The position numbers and the translations under genes are program-made. A model generated the notes under the pieces. That model did not search any database and was not told the origin of the DNA. It saw nothing but the letters and a program-made list of their open reading frames with translations. Below, piece after piece: positions 35,092 to 45,612 of a DNA stretch of 64,000 nucleotides. Source of the stretch: Limnanthes douglasii subsp. nivea (taxonomy: Eukaryota; Streptophyta; Magnoliopsida; Brassicales; Limnanthaceae); contig JAUPFV010000002.1 in NCBI GenBank assembly GCA_036936605.1, positions 125,534,376 to 125,598,375 on the forward strand. Reading direction: 5' to 3'. The first letter of the stretch is position 1. Each line of letters begins with the position of its first letter.

Positions 35092-35194
35092 CCTTGGCCT
35101 TCCAAGGACTTTCAATAGTCAAGGTACAACACAAAAAACCTGTCCGGTCGAACACCGGACACCATTACAAAAAGAGTGCCTTGGCCTTCCAAAG
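35092..35194. other. Paired CCTTGG/CCAAGG hairpins (E1)
   Basis: CCTTGGCCTTCCAAGGACTTT at 35092-35112 and CCTTGGCCTTCCAAAGACTT at 35179-35198. E2 has the same pair at 45478 and 45556. They lie just past the stop of the antisense gene, in its presumed 3' UTR. Confidence 0.65.
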
Positions 35195-35234
35195 ACTTTA
35201 GTTCGAACAAAAATAAAACAAAGTAAATTGTGGG

Positions 35235-38212
35235 TTAAGGTTGAGCCTTTGAAGATGGCTCACCCTCATCTGCCTTCTTGCCCTCGAAGTCGCTTTTCCC
35301 TTCAACTACCTTCTTGCCTTTGGGATCATCCTTCTCTTCATCTGGGCTCTCCCCGGTATGCTCTTCATCATCAGATGAGGACGCACTGGAGGCTCCATCC
35401 TCATCCTCATCGGCCATTGTATGATATGGAAGGTCATCATCATCTACATAACGCCACAAGTCCCCTAGGTTCCTCTTCAGATATTTTTCATGGAAGAGTA
35501 GAACCATGTCGGACCTCACTTTCTCAATCAATAGCTCTTCACTTTTAATCATCTGGTTGGCATAAGCATTGACCCTAGCTTGGATCGTAGCCTCTTGATC
35601 CCTTAGCAATGTATTTCTCTCATCGTCAGCCTTGGACACTGCATTCTCAAGGCCAATCTTATCAGTAGTAAGGTTGGTGATGATCTTGTCTTTTGCCTTG
35701 GTCTCTTCTCTTGAGGCATTAAGATTTTTCTCCACACCGGACAGCTTCTCCCGGAGGCCTTTGACAGTTTCCTCTAGAGTGGCAACTTTTGTGTTGCTTT
35801 CCTCTCGATTCTTCTTCAACTCCTCATTTGCTTCCTTTAGCATGTCAGCATTAGCAGTAGCAGTGCAGAGGTCTTCGGACAGCTTTTCCTTCTCAGACTT
35901 AAGGTCTTTGATGGTGTCTGCTTGACTCCGGACTTGTCTTTCCAGTGTGACTACTGGCTGCACATTGCTAAGCAAAGAATGGGCTATGGTGTCCTTTTCA
36001 CTAGAAACAATGAAAGTCTTACCATTGAAGTTGACCGTATTGGAGCTGCTCGGAGGGATGTAAGGCCCTGCAAAGTCGTCTCTGGGGAGGTTGAGGAAAT
36101 ATTCGCCAAGCACACCTAGACCGGTGATGTCCACCTCATCAAGGTTGAGATCTCCCCCCTCAACTTCATCAGTATGAAACTCTCTTGGGATCTTTTCAGC
36201 TTGTGTTGGGTCAGAGGGGTCAGCCTGGACAGGGGGCTCCGGATCCCGGAGAGCAAGCTCATCTCCCCTTGCAGTCTTCTTCTTCTTGACTGCCCGGTCT
36301 GCCCCACTACTCTCCTGCTTGCGATTCCTCTTGGAAGCCCTGGGAGATTTTGGGAGTTCTGCTTCCTGTCTTACAGTCTCTTGCTCCACTACCTACAAGA
36401 GAGCAGCATCGATTTGGCTCTGGGCCGGTCCCTCCGGGGCGGTTGGGGCATCCTTCTCAGCATCACTTGCCACCCTTTTGCCTCTCTTCTTCCCCTTCAT
36501 TTTTCTTGGGGCTTTAGCCCGGCCAGGCAGGAAGAGTGTCCCATCTGGTTCGTGGGACCTCTTAAGCACAGTGTCTGCAGAAGGTTGGGTGGTGAGCTCC
36601 TCCCAAGTCAGGTCTCTCCGACCTGTGGTGTTCCACAGATGAGACCTTGCCAGATTTCCACTAGTAAAAGCATTATGGAATCGATTCCCCCAGTTCTCTG
36701 CGGCCCAAACATTGATTTTGCCACAGGTGACCTGTCCGACCTTCAAATAGTCCCCGAACTCCTTGGGCAGCTCTGATAAAACAAAAGAGAGACCAGTTAA
36801 TTTAAACCAACTTTAAAAAAAGGGAGGAATGGTCAAAGATTTGAAGTGTGAAACTTACGATCACTCCTCCACCTGCTCCTGAGGAGGCTTGGGTTCTCTC
36901 CGACCTTGATCTTTTTGCCGTTTTCCCAAGCGCCACTGACAAATAAAAATTGGCTCCTCCATTTGCTTTCGGACTCCAACAGATCATCAACAGCTTTAAG
37001 GTCATTTCCCATATTGAAGTGGTAGAAGGGGAATTGGTGATGTTTGCAAAGGTTGGCCACTGCTGCGAATTCTTCCATGGGGAGAGGGATCCAGGACAAC
37101 CTAGATGCCATGATACATGAGACCAGAGTATACCAGCCGTTGGGGCTCAGCTGGCTCGGGCAGAGCTTGACCAGGTGGAAGTATCTAACGATCTCCGGGT
37201 CCAAGGGGAACCTGAGTCCCCAATTAAATAGCTCTGTGAAAAAAACTATTTCCTTCCGCTTACAATCCATAAGGGTCTCCGGATCAATGAGAATCCTTAT
37301 CTTTACGTTTTCTGGGATCCCCCATTTTGTGCGCATTTGACCCAGTTCAGCAGTATGGATGAATGCATACTTGGTCTTCTGTAAAGCCAAGAGGTATTTG
37401 AGCTCAACTCTGTGAAAACACGGCCCCACCTTCTATTCAAGGCACTCCGGCAGGTCCGGATGCTTCAAGCACAGTTTTTCCTTGCCTTTTTTGGCAGCAA
37501 CAGTATTGTCAGTCTGGCCGGAGGACTCAGACTCAAAGGGGACTTCTTCAACAGAGTCCTCCATTCTTTCCTCCATGATTGTTGGGGGAATATCAGTGGC
37601 AGTGGTCCGGGGAGGGCTCAAACTTGGCACAGCCTGACTTCCGGACTGCTGATTTACAATGTCTTCTTGACCCCTAGTCTCAGGCTGGGGCTCTGAGGCA
37701 GAGGTCTCTTGTGGGGGTACTGGTTTTCTCGCTTCCGGACCGGATGGTCTTTCCCGGGGAGCTCTGAGGGGCACTCCAGACCCAGAGCTGCTATTTTTCG
37801 CCCCCGATTTTGAGGGAGTATTCTTGGAGGCCTGCCCCTTTACCAACCGGGTTGTCCTCTTAACCACCAACTTTTCCGGAGAGTGCTCTGTGTCTGATCC
37901 CATAGCGATAAAAGGAGAGGGTTTCCTAACACTTGTAACTGTAACTCCTGGCTCAACAGCAGGTACTGACTCCTGAACTGAGGAACCAGAGACTATAGGC
38001 GAGAGGGTGGATTGAAATAACTTTTTGGGCTTAGTACCTTTAGAGGAGGACGAGCCTCGATCTGACTCTGTAACGGAGGCGGCTGGTCTGTCGACAGGTG
38101 ATGAAGGTAGCCCTGCTGCGATTCGTCTCTCCTTCTCAACTTTCTGCGCTTTCTCCAACTCTGAAAGGTTGAGCCAACCAACTTTAATCAATGCAGTCCT
38201 TGCTGTAAACAT
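35235..38212 (-). pseudogene. E1 antisense gene: gypsy-type Transposase_28-like coiled-coil protein
   Basis: Exon 1 38212-36859, intron 36858-36773 (86 bp, GT-AG), exon 2 36772-35235; 963 codons. Start MFTARTALIKVGWLNLSELE is shared with E2. Residues ~30-240 are Ser/Pro/Lys-rich and disordered. Then KHPDLPECL, CFHRVELKYLLALQKTKYAF, NWGLRFPLDPEIVRYFHLVK, LCPSQLSPNGWYTLVSCI: this fits the 'putative gypsy type transposon' family (PF04195) region. Exon 2 has WAAENWGNRFHNAF, a Lys-rich basic patch, a ~220-residue coiled coil (SEKEKLSEDLCTA...), LGDLWRYVDD and an acidic tail. Two TAG codons interrupt it (37435-37433, 36395-36393); E2 has sense codons there. Function unknown. Known: Tat/Ogre-lineage elements often carry extra, sometimes antisense, ORFs. 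Confidence 0.85.
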
Positions 38213-38311
38213 AAACCACCAAGAAAATCTTTGCTTTAGAGAGAGAAAGCTCTGAGTAAATTTGCAGAGTAAATGTGAAAGAGATGGTGAAAACATAAGA
38301 AAGTGAGTTTC

Positions 38312-38320
38312 AATTTATAG
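38312..38320 (-). promoter_or_regulatory. TATA box of the E1 antisense gene
   Basis: Minus strand CTATAAATT, about 105 bp upstream of the MFTAR start. E2 has TATAAATTAG at the same distance (about 104 bp). Confidence 0.7.
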
Positions 38321-38483
38321 TAAATCTGAAAAAAGGAGTTGATTCCTAGGAAAATTCGAAAAGTTTGGCAATGATTAAAAGACGGCGCTGATGTCACCAT
38401 TTGTAATTAAAGAGGTTGCTTTTCGAAGAAGGTGGGTTCGAAATTCAAGGTGAAAAAACGGCTAAAGCAACCAATCAGGGTGT

Positions 38484-38493
38484 GACACGTGTC
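38484..38493. promoter_or_regulatory. G-box of the E1 antisense promoter
   Basis: Palindrome GACACGTGTC followed by CCACG, 165 bp upstream of the antisense TATA box; identical 15 bp in E2 (48866-48880). A CCAAT box (CCAATCAGGG) lies beside it. Confidence 0.7.
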
Positions 38494-38633
38494 CCACGAA
38501 CTCTGGAAAAAACCATTTTGAATTCGTGAAGCTTTATCTGTCCGGGTAAACCCATAGACCTGTCCGGATTAAAAACTACTTCTAACATCGGACTTTTTTT
38601 CAGGTCTCTGACAAGAATACTTGCTCAAACACC

Positions 38634-38648
38634 TAAAAAAGGGGCTCC
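38634..38648 (+). other. E1 polypurine tract
   Basis: AAAAAAGGGGCTCC directly before the 3' LTR; primes plus-strand DNA. Confidence 0.75.
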
Positions 38649-39102
38649 TGATGAGTCCGAATTCAGCATGCTCCCCGAACAAGGGCAAATCGGTCTAGTC
38701 TCTCCGGAGACCGGACAGGTCACATGGACATGGACCGGACAGATAACTTCGAATACTATGACCATAGGACTATTCGAACTATGACAAAAGTACTAAAAAA
38801 CCTAAACACTTCTTGACTAAGCTACTTGCTCTCCTACTTAGAGCTCATGGGTCTTTGAACATGACCCGGGTCCATTAAACATGACCCGAAAGCCCATAAG
38901 ACCCCAAACATCACACTATAAATACCCAACCACCTGCATTAACTATGGGTAATAAGAATTAACTGCTACCAAGCTGCTTAATTATCTCTCTACTCTCTAA
39001 ACACATTAAACACCCGCACACCACCACTTAAACACCCACATACCACCATAAAATACCAACTGAAATTACCAGCCTACCCTCAGGCGATTATTGTCCTCAC
39101 CA
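38649..39102 (+). repeat. E1 3' LTR
   Basis: 454 bp; differs from the 5' LTR at about 9 places. Confidence 0.96.
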
Positions 39103-39339
39103 GTTTTATCTGTTTAAAACAAGAGGAATAACATTATTATGGCTCAGAGTGGACGTATGCAGAATTTATTGAACCACTATAAATCTTATATGTTCGACTT
39201 TCTCTTTCTCTCCTATTTATTTTTTATTTTGTTTATCATCAGCGGAATCACCGACTGTATGTAGATAATTTGGAAAGATTTGTTTTTTTTATAAAGCTTC
39301 ATAATTAGTATGAGAGCTTGGTTACGAAGTGGTTCTTGA

Positions 39340-41400
39340 ATTGAAGATGAGCCTGAGGAAGTTCGAGATGAAGATGCTTAACGAAAAAGAAGATTTTGGA
39401 ATCTAGTGACAAAAGAATGCGAGCAGTCCTAGTTCAATAGAATGTGGCTCCAATTCTTCCAGATGAGACTAAATTTTCGGAAAAAGTCTAAAATTGAGAA
39501 GTAAAGAATATTTGAAACTGAATATAGCACGATCATTATGTATTTGAGTGATAATGTACTAAGGAAAGTCTCAAAAGAAAATTCAGCATATGCAGTCTAG
39601 AAAAAACTGGAAAGTATGTACATGAAAAAGTCCATGACCTATCAAATCTATTTGAAGGCAAAGTTATTTTGTTTCAAAATGCAAGAAGGCAATAATATTA
39701 ATTAGATATTATATGAATTCTCCAAAATAATGATTGACTCGAGGAACATTGGTGCGGAAATCAATGATAAAGATCATGCAGTGACCTTACTGAACTCATT
39801 ACCATCTGCATATGGAAAATTGAAGGATAGCATCTGATACAACAAAAAGAAAATATTTACGGGTTAGTTGGAATCTGCAGTAAGGTCCAAAAAGTTAGAA
39901 CTTATGCAGTATAAGAGGACTAAGAGTGCATGAAGTAATCATGAAACTTTAAATATAGGAGAATAACAAGATCCGAGAAAAATCTAGATTAAAGTCATCA
40001 TTTTTTTGATAATTTTAAGATAAGATGTCACTTCTACATGAACTTTAGTCACTTTAGAAACGAATGTCCCACAAGGCTGAAGAAGCAAGGTGTTTTAACG
40101 ACTTTTCAAATATATAGCTCTACAGAGGTTCTGGTGCACTCATAAAATGAAATCCAAAATTAGTGGATTCTTTATTCGGGATATTCTTACATATGAATCC
40201 ACATAAATACTGGTTTCACTCATTTTAAGAGAACAATAAAGAAAATATATTATATGCCAACAACAAGGTTTTCAAGATAGCTAGAATGAGTTTGTGTTAA
40301 TCTAAATGTATGATGGTTGTGATCGAATTGTGATACATATGAGGTATGTTCCGAATATAAGAAAAAAATCTAATTTCTCTTGGAATGTTATATAATTTAG
40401 GTTGTTCAATCAAATTTAAAGTGGTTACATGGAAAATATTAAAGGTTTCATGACTATAATGAAGGGAAAACTATTAAATAGAATTTAATCTTTAATTGGA
40501 GATATTATAATAGGTATGGTGGACAACTTGTCTTAGAAATATGTAGATGGTACAACCCTATAACATAGGAGGTTAGGGGAATGTGAGTGAAAATAGATTG
40601 TTGGTGTTACAGAAGTAAAGAATTTATGGAAAAGATAAACTGACTATCTTGGAATTTTGTCAATCTTGTCTAAATTAGTAAAATTAGCAGGGTCAAGTTA
40701 GTAAGATCTGAGCACATAACAAAAAGAAAATTTGGTTACATTCTTGTTGATCTATGGGGGGGGGGTGCAAGAGTTTTGACATGAAGGTTACATATAATTT
40801 ATTTCAATAAGTTATGATTACTCAATAAATCTATGAATTTATCTATTAAAGTCAAAATGAGAAACTTTTGATAAATTCAAGAAACAAAGGTCATGGTTAA
40901 AAAACAAATTGGCAGTGAATTAAATAAGTTAATGAATGATAATAATCTTGAATTTCATGCAAACTGATTATTGCAAAACTGAAAGGATAACTCATCGTAG
41001 AATCATGAGGGAGTCTCCGCATCAAAATGACCTAGCTGGAAAAATGAACATAACCATTTTTGAGAGGGTGGGTGTATATTATTGTCTGTTAAGTTTCCCA
41101 TACAGTTTGGAACAGAACCAGTAATGATTACATGCTACCTCATAAATAGGGTTCATTTGTTGCGATTAGCTTGAAGACTCCACAAGAAATATGGTATGAT
41201 AAGCCATTATATTACTCAAATTTAAGAGTATTTGGTTGTTTATCATATGCATATATTAGATAGGATCAATTGTAACCAGAATACCTGAAGTGCTTATTTA
41301 TTAGATATCAAGAACGTGTTAGAGTTACAAGTTATAGTGCCTTGAATCATATTACAAGAAGTGGCATATCAATAGATATGTAACATTCAATTAGAATAAG
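39340..41400 (+). pseudogene. C3 copia gag-integrase relic
   Basis: Gag pieces KFEMKMLNEKEDF, a decayed UBN2 domain and knuckle (FSHFRNECPTRLKK, near 40040-40095); then VDLWGGARVLT near 40750 (including a G10 run at 40756-40765), NNLEFHAN, and PQEIWYDKPLYYSNLRVFGC near 41180-41240 typical of the copia integrase C-terminal block. Stops and shifts throughout; not functional. Confidence 0.65.
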
Positions 41401-41560
41401 TATCCTGGTTTGGATAGTGAAAAGAAGCATGCGGCTTATCATGATACAAAAGACGTACTTGAGATTGAGGTAGAGTCACATTGAACAAAATATTCTTATG
41501 ACTCAAGATGAAAGGGACATGACTAAATGTGGAATAAGAGTCATAAAACTAAAAATATAT

Positions 41561-42035
41561 ATACTTGTTAAGAAAAACCACCATGTGTTTTATAAACAGC
41601 TTGGTAACAACTTTTTTTCCAACTTTAGATGTGGGATAAGATGCAATTTTTAAAGAAGAAACCCTCTATATTTATGGCCAACTTTGTTAGTAATTTGTTT
41701 TGCTTTTTTACAATGTGGGATAGCAAAAAAATGCTTAAATAAAAATTATATATATATTTTGTTTATAAAATTTCGAATTTCGGATATTTCAAATATGGAT
41801 ATGACTATATCCATATCCGCTATTTTCGGATACGAATTCGGATACAAATAATATCCATTTTCTTTCAAATACGGATATTATCTGTTTTCTTTGGATTCGA
41901 TATCAAATATTTTGGTCGGATATCGGGTTTTTCAGATTTTTTTACATCCCTAACTTTGGTTAGGACATCTCAGTCGTAAAAAAAACCAAAACAATTTTAA
42001 AGTTTATCTTGTAAAATAAATATAAGTATCTTTAA
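41561..42035. other. GGATATCCG-rich palindromic segment
   Basis: 41770-41945 is full of short inverted motifs (GGATATG/CATATCC, CGGATAC, GAATTCGGATAC) and ends TTTTTTACATCCCTAA. Such sequence with TTAGGGATGTAAAA ends is seen in plant hAT-type MITEs; the left end is not recognisable. Confidence 0.35.
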
Positions 42036-43047
42036 ACAAGAACCAATGCCAACAATTAGATTTAATGATGATGATTTACGACATATTATCACTCCTCATA
42101 AGGATGCTCTACTCGTTACTGGGGATATTTGTGAGATTATTGTTAAATGAGTCATGATAATGTTCTATACCATAGTGGATATGAAAATATGATTGGAATA
42201 GCTCTATATAAAATGACTAATTGAAATCTCGTAAGTTTGACAGGATGATCTACTGATTGCGTGGGAGAAATAAAATTACAAGTTATAGTAGGATGCGACC
42301 GAACGAAGAAAATGATTAAAACATTTTATGGTTATTGATGCACTAAGTTCTTACAATGCAATTTATGTTCGTCCATGACTTCATAAGATGAAATTAATAT
42401 TATTTTATTATCATCAATGTATTAAATACATCGAATGAGAGTGAGTGTAGAGTTATACAGAGTTTTTAAATAACCTCAAAGTATTGTTATATTAGTCAAT
42501 TAATCCAGAATATGTTATATTATAACAACTAAATAATCTATTGTTAAATTAAAAATGAGTAAATTGTGACGACGACCCCCTCCCTCTAATAAAGTTTAAA
42601 GAAGGGAAAATTGATGGCCATGGAGAAACACCTTGGTTAACAGAACCTTTGGACGAGGAAATTGAGCTGAATTTGGATGGTAGAAATATATTGAAAATAC
42701 GAACTCGATTAAATGGGAATTCAAATATGATCTAAGTAAATGTTTGAAGATAAATGTCTATATTTTCACTTGGAGTATTTTTTTATGTCATTGTAGTTAG
42801 TAAATCAATTATTTATTGTGGACTTGATATTCTTAAGAGGCTTAGACTTATAGGGAAAAAAAGAAAAAAAATTCTTGTCGGATAAGCTTGAAGCTATCAT
42901 GAAAGAAATAAACATGATACTCAAAGTATGACATATAAAAGCATCTAAGTATCCAACTTATATAGCTAATCTAGTTTTGGTTGAAATAAATAATGGGTAA
43001 TAGAGAATGCGTGTTGCTTTTATTACTCAAATTTCACTTGCCTAAAT

Positions 43048-43423
43048 TGATGAGTCTGGATTTTCTCACCACTCACTGTAGAAACCGGACAGGGGCATTT
43101 CGGACAAAAACCACAAACTGAACCATCCGAACAGGACTAAAGTATTAAAAACTAATCACTTTATGACTAAGATAATTATAAACCTGCTTAATAAACTTAT
43201 GGGCCTTTGAAGTTGACCCGATTTCATGAGTTTGACCCGAAAACCCCCGAGGCCCACAATCAAGGGTATAAATACCCAATCACTTTTATTAATGAGGGTA
43301 ATGGACATTTAATACAACCAGGCAGCTCAAATCTCTCACTACAAACTACCCAAACATTAAATACCCTTGAAACATCACAAAACATTTGACAAAATTACCC
43401 TCAGACCGAAATTATCCTCAACA
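43048..43423 (+). repeat. E2 5' LTR
   Basis: TGATGAGTCTGG ... CCTCAACA, TATA box TATAAATA at 43267-43274. Confidence 0.94.
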
Positions 43424-43426
43424 AAT

Positions 43427-43444
43427 TGGCGACCACAGTGGGAG
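43427..43444 (+). other. E2 primer binding site, tRNA-Arg type
   Basis: TGGCGACCACAGTGGGAG, identical to E1. Confidence 0.75.
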
Positions 43445-43494
43445 GATAAGGTGCCTGAATCTAGCATTCAAAACCATCAACAAAACTAGTTCGA

Positions 43495-43716
43495 ATGAAT
43501 CCGGACGAGCAAGAAGTGCCACCAGCTTTGGCAGAAGTGGTGGGAGAAAATGATGAATATACTATCGAGGAGCGAGATAAACTAAAAGTTGAGATAGAAG
43601 CCTTGAGGGCTGCTAAAAGGGTAGAATTGGGTGTGAAAGAAAAGTCTAAAGTATCAGCAGTTCACAATACTGATAATCCAAGAGAGCATGAGCCATCAAA
43701 AACCCATGTGAGCACA
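43495..43716 (+). pseudogene. E2 gag N-terminal fragment
   Basis: Starts MNPDEQEVPPALAEVVGEND and runs like E1 Gag for about 74 residues (EERDKLKVEIEALRA, HNTDNPREHEPSKTHVST), then is cut at TGAGCACA (43709-43716) where RNase H sequence begins in another frame. A Glu/Lys-rich helix is the only structure left; no Retrotrans_gag core, knuckle or protease. Confidence 0.85.
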
Positions 43717-45107
43717 TATCCGAACAGAAAATACGCTAACAGACTCTTTGGCAACCATAACTTATACTGAGTCCTACCTTTGGATTCATGTACTAGAGTG
43801 CCCGTCCATTCAAATCAATTCGGATAAGGAAGAAGAGAGCTTGAATATACAAGTAAAACAACCCCAAGATTGGATATTTCCTCTCCTACAATATCTCTCA
43901 GATGGCATCTTGCCTCCGGAAAAAGCAGTAGCAAGGAAGCTAAAATACAAGGCACGTGGTTTTGTCATCCTAAGAGACGTTCTTTATAAAAAAATATTTT
44001 AGTAAACCTCTCTTACGATGCATGGGGATCGAAGAGTCCCAAATAGTGCTCTCCAAATTACATGATGGCGAGGGATCAGCACATTGTGGATTCAGGGCTC
44101 TAACCAGAAGAGTTTTGTTGGCTGGGTACTAATGGCCTTCCATAATGCAAGATGCCAAGGAGTTGGTAAAGAAGTGTGATCCATGCCAAAGATACATCAA
44201 TGAAATTCATGTTCCAGCAGTCCCTTTAGAGTTAATTTCTGAGCGAATACCTTTTGCTCGTTGGGGGCTGGATTTGGTGGGACCTCTACCCATGACATCC
44301 AGACGGTACATAACTATAATTGTTGCTATCGATTACTTCTCCAAGTGGATTGAAGCAGCTCCATTGGCATGAACTACTTCGAAAGCTGTTATAAAATTCA
44401 TCTTGTCCAACATTTGTTATAGATTTGGGGTTCCACAAAAAATAACTACCGACAAGGGACCACAATTCGATAACAAGGAGATGGAGAATTTATGTGCTAC
44501 TAGAGGCATTCAACATTGTTTATCTTCTCCTTTCCACCCACAGGAGAATGGTCAAGTTGAAGTGGCTAATAGGACCATTCTATCTGGTCTTAAAAAAAAT
44601 ATAGAGGGAGCTGCTGGGAAATGGCCAAGTTATCCACAAGAGGTATTATGGGCCTACCGAACTACTCCTGGGGCGGCAACACAAGAATCTTCTTTTGCTT
44701 TGGTATATGGGATGGATGCTATAGCTCCCATAGAGGCAATTCTCCCTTCATTTCGAGTCCATAATTTTTCCGAACAAGCTAATGAAGTGGCAATAAGAAA
44801 CCAACTTGACTTGATGGAGGAAAGAAGATTTAAGGCTCACCTCAGAGCCACACACTATCAATGTTTGATGAGAATCAGGTTTGCTTCAAAAATTAAGAGG
44901 AGGGATTTTCAACCAGGGGATAAAGTATTGAGGAAAGTCTTCCTACATACCAAGGAGAAGCAGTTCGGCAAGTTAGCTCCAACCTGAGAAGGACCCTATG
45001 TGGTCAGTGAAAAGCTTAAGCCTGGGACATACCGGCTCCAAGATAAGGATGGAAGGATTTTGAATCACCCCTGGAACATTGAACACCTTTGGTTATACTT
45101 AGAATGA
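43717..45107 (+). pseudogene. E2 RNase H end and integrase
   Basis: From ENTLTDSLATITYTESY (RNase H end) through integrase to NHPWNIEHLWLYLE. One-base insertion in the A-run at about 43988-43995, TAA for Tyr at 44128-44130 (GY-stop-WP), TGA for Gly near 44370, TGA for Trp near 44986. The zinc part is intact (HDGEGSAHCG ... KKCDPCQRY), unlike E1. DDE core: VAIDYFSKW, TTDKGPQFDN (Asn next to the Asp changed to Lys), QVEVANRT. Without Gag core, protease and RT this copy could move only with help. Confidence 0.88.
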
Positions 45108-45155
45108 AAACTATGTAAATATTTACTTGTTTAAAAGTTCATGTAAATATTTGGG

Positions 45156-45205
45156 GGCATACTCTTTCCTACCCTGATGGCGCGGGGAGGTTTTAATGAG
45201 GTGCC
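45156..45205 (+). other. E2 post-pol hairpin motif
   Basis: GGGCATACTCTTTCCTACCC TGATGGCG CGGGGAGGTTTTAATGAGG; stem CCTACCC (45168-45174) with GGGGAGG (45184-45190). Confidence 0.7.
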
Positions 45206-45477
45206 CGAGCTTTTTAATAAAATTCGATGCCTTTTTAAAAAATTTAGAGTGTTTAAATTGATAGTTTCTTTGAATTTTTTTATCAATGGTAGATCGGATT
45301 GAACTGGTAGAGTGATGACTACTTAAACATTTGTCATCGAAGAATTTAAACACTCTCACTTTAAAATACTTGTAAAATAACTAAGGGCTGTTTGAACACT
45401 AGCCATCAAAGTTGAAAAACTATGAAACGATGCAAGAGCTATGTAAAATAAAACTACCCATTAAAATATGCAAAATG

Positions 45478-45571
45478 CCTTGGCCATCCAAGGACTTTGA
45501 ATTTTCAGACAGAAAGGTTTATCCGGACACATGCCGGACACGATTACAAAAAATGCCTTGGCCACCCAAGG
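45478..45571. other. Paired CCTTGG/CCAAGG hairpins (E2)
   Basis: CCTTGGCCATCCAAGGACTTT at 45478-45498 and CCTTGGCCACCCAAGGACTTT at 45556-45576. Stem kept, loop varies (AT, AC; TT in E1). Confidence 0.7.
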
Positions 45572-45612
45572 ACTTTAGTTCAAACACAAAAAGTTAAAAG
45601 ATAATTGATACT

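Larger units (their letters stand above)
28629..39102 (+). mobile_element. E1: complete Tat-type Ty3/gypsy retrotransposon
   Basis: 10,474 bp with LTRs of 453 and 454 bp (about 8 substitutions and 1 indel, ~1.8%), 5 bp TSD GTTTT at 28624-28628 and 39103-39107, PBS, PPT, gag-pro, RT-RNaseH-IN, then a long antisense gene before the 3' LTR. The unoccupied site survives in duplication unit 1 (GTATTGTTTTATATGTTTG near 22770). No chromodomain at the integrase end. It is the youngest dated element here. Confidence 0.96.
23969..40273. repeat. Tandem segmental duplication, unit 2 (split by insertions)
   Basis: Second copy of the 2.8 kb unit, now in three blocks: 23969-24292, 27302-28628 and 39108-40273. 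The gaps are the TRIM complex and gypsy element E1. A further 235 bp (27390-27624) is absent from unit 1. Confidence 0.7.
28437..41560 (+). mobile_element. C3: copia relic of unit 2, split by E1
   Basis: 5' LTR 28437-28628 and 39108-39300 (TGTTAGGATT...), PBS-like site near 39306, gag with knuckle near 40035, a protease end near 40320-40380 (RYVPNIRKK), integrase near 40720-41100 and the pre-RT block near 41180-41380 (TPQEIWYDKPLYYSNLRVFG). All frames are broken. RT and a 3' LTR are not visible. Confidence 0.7.
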
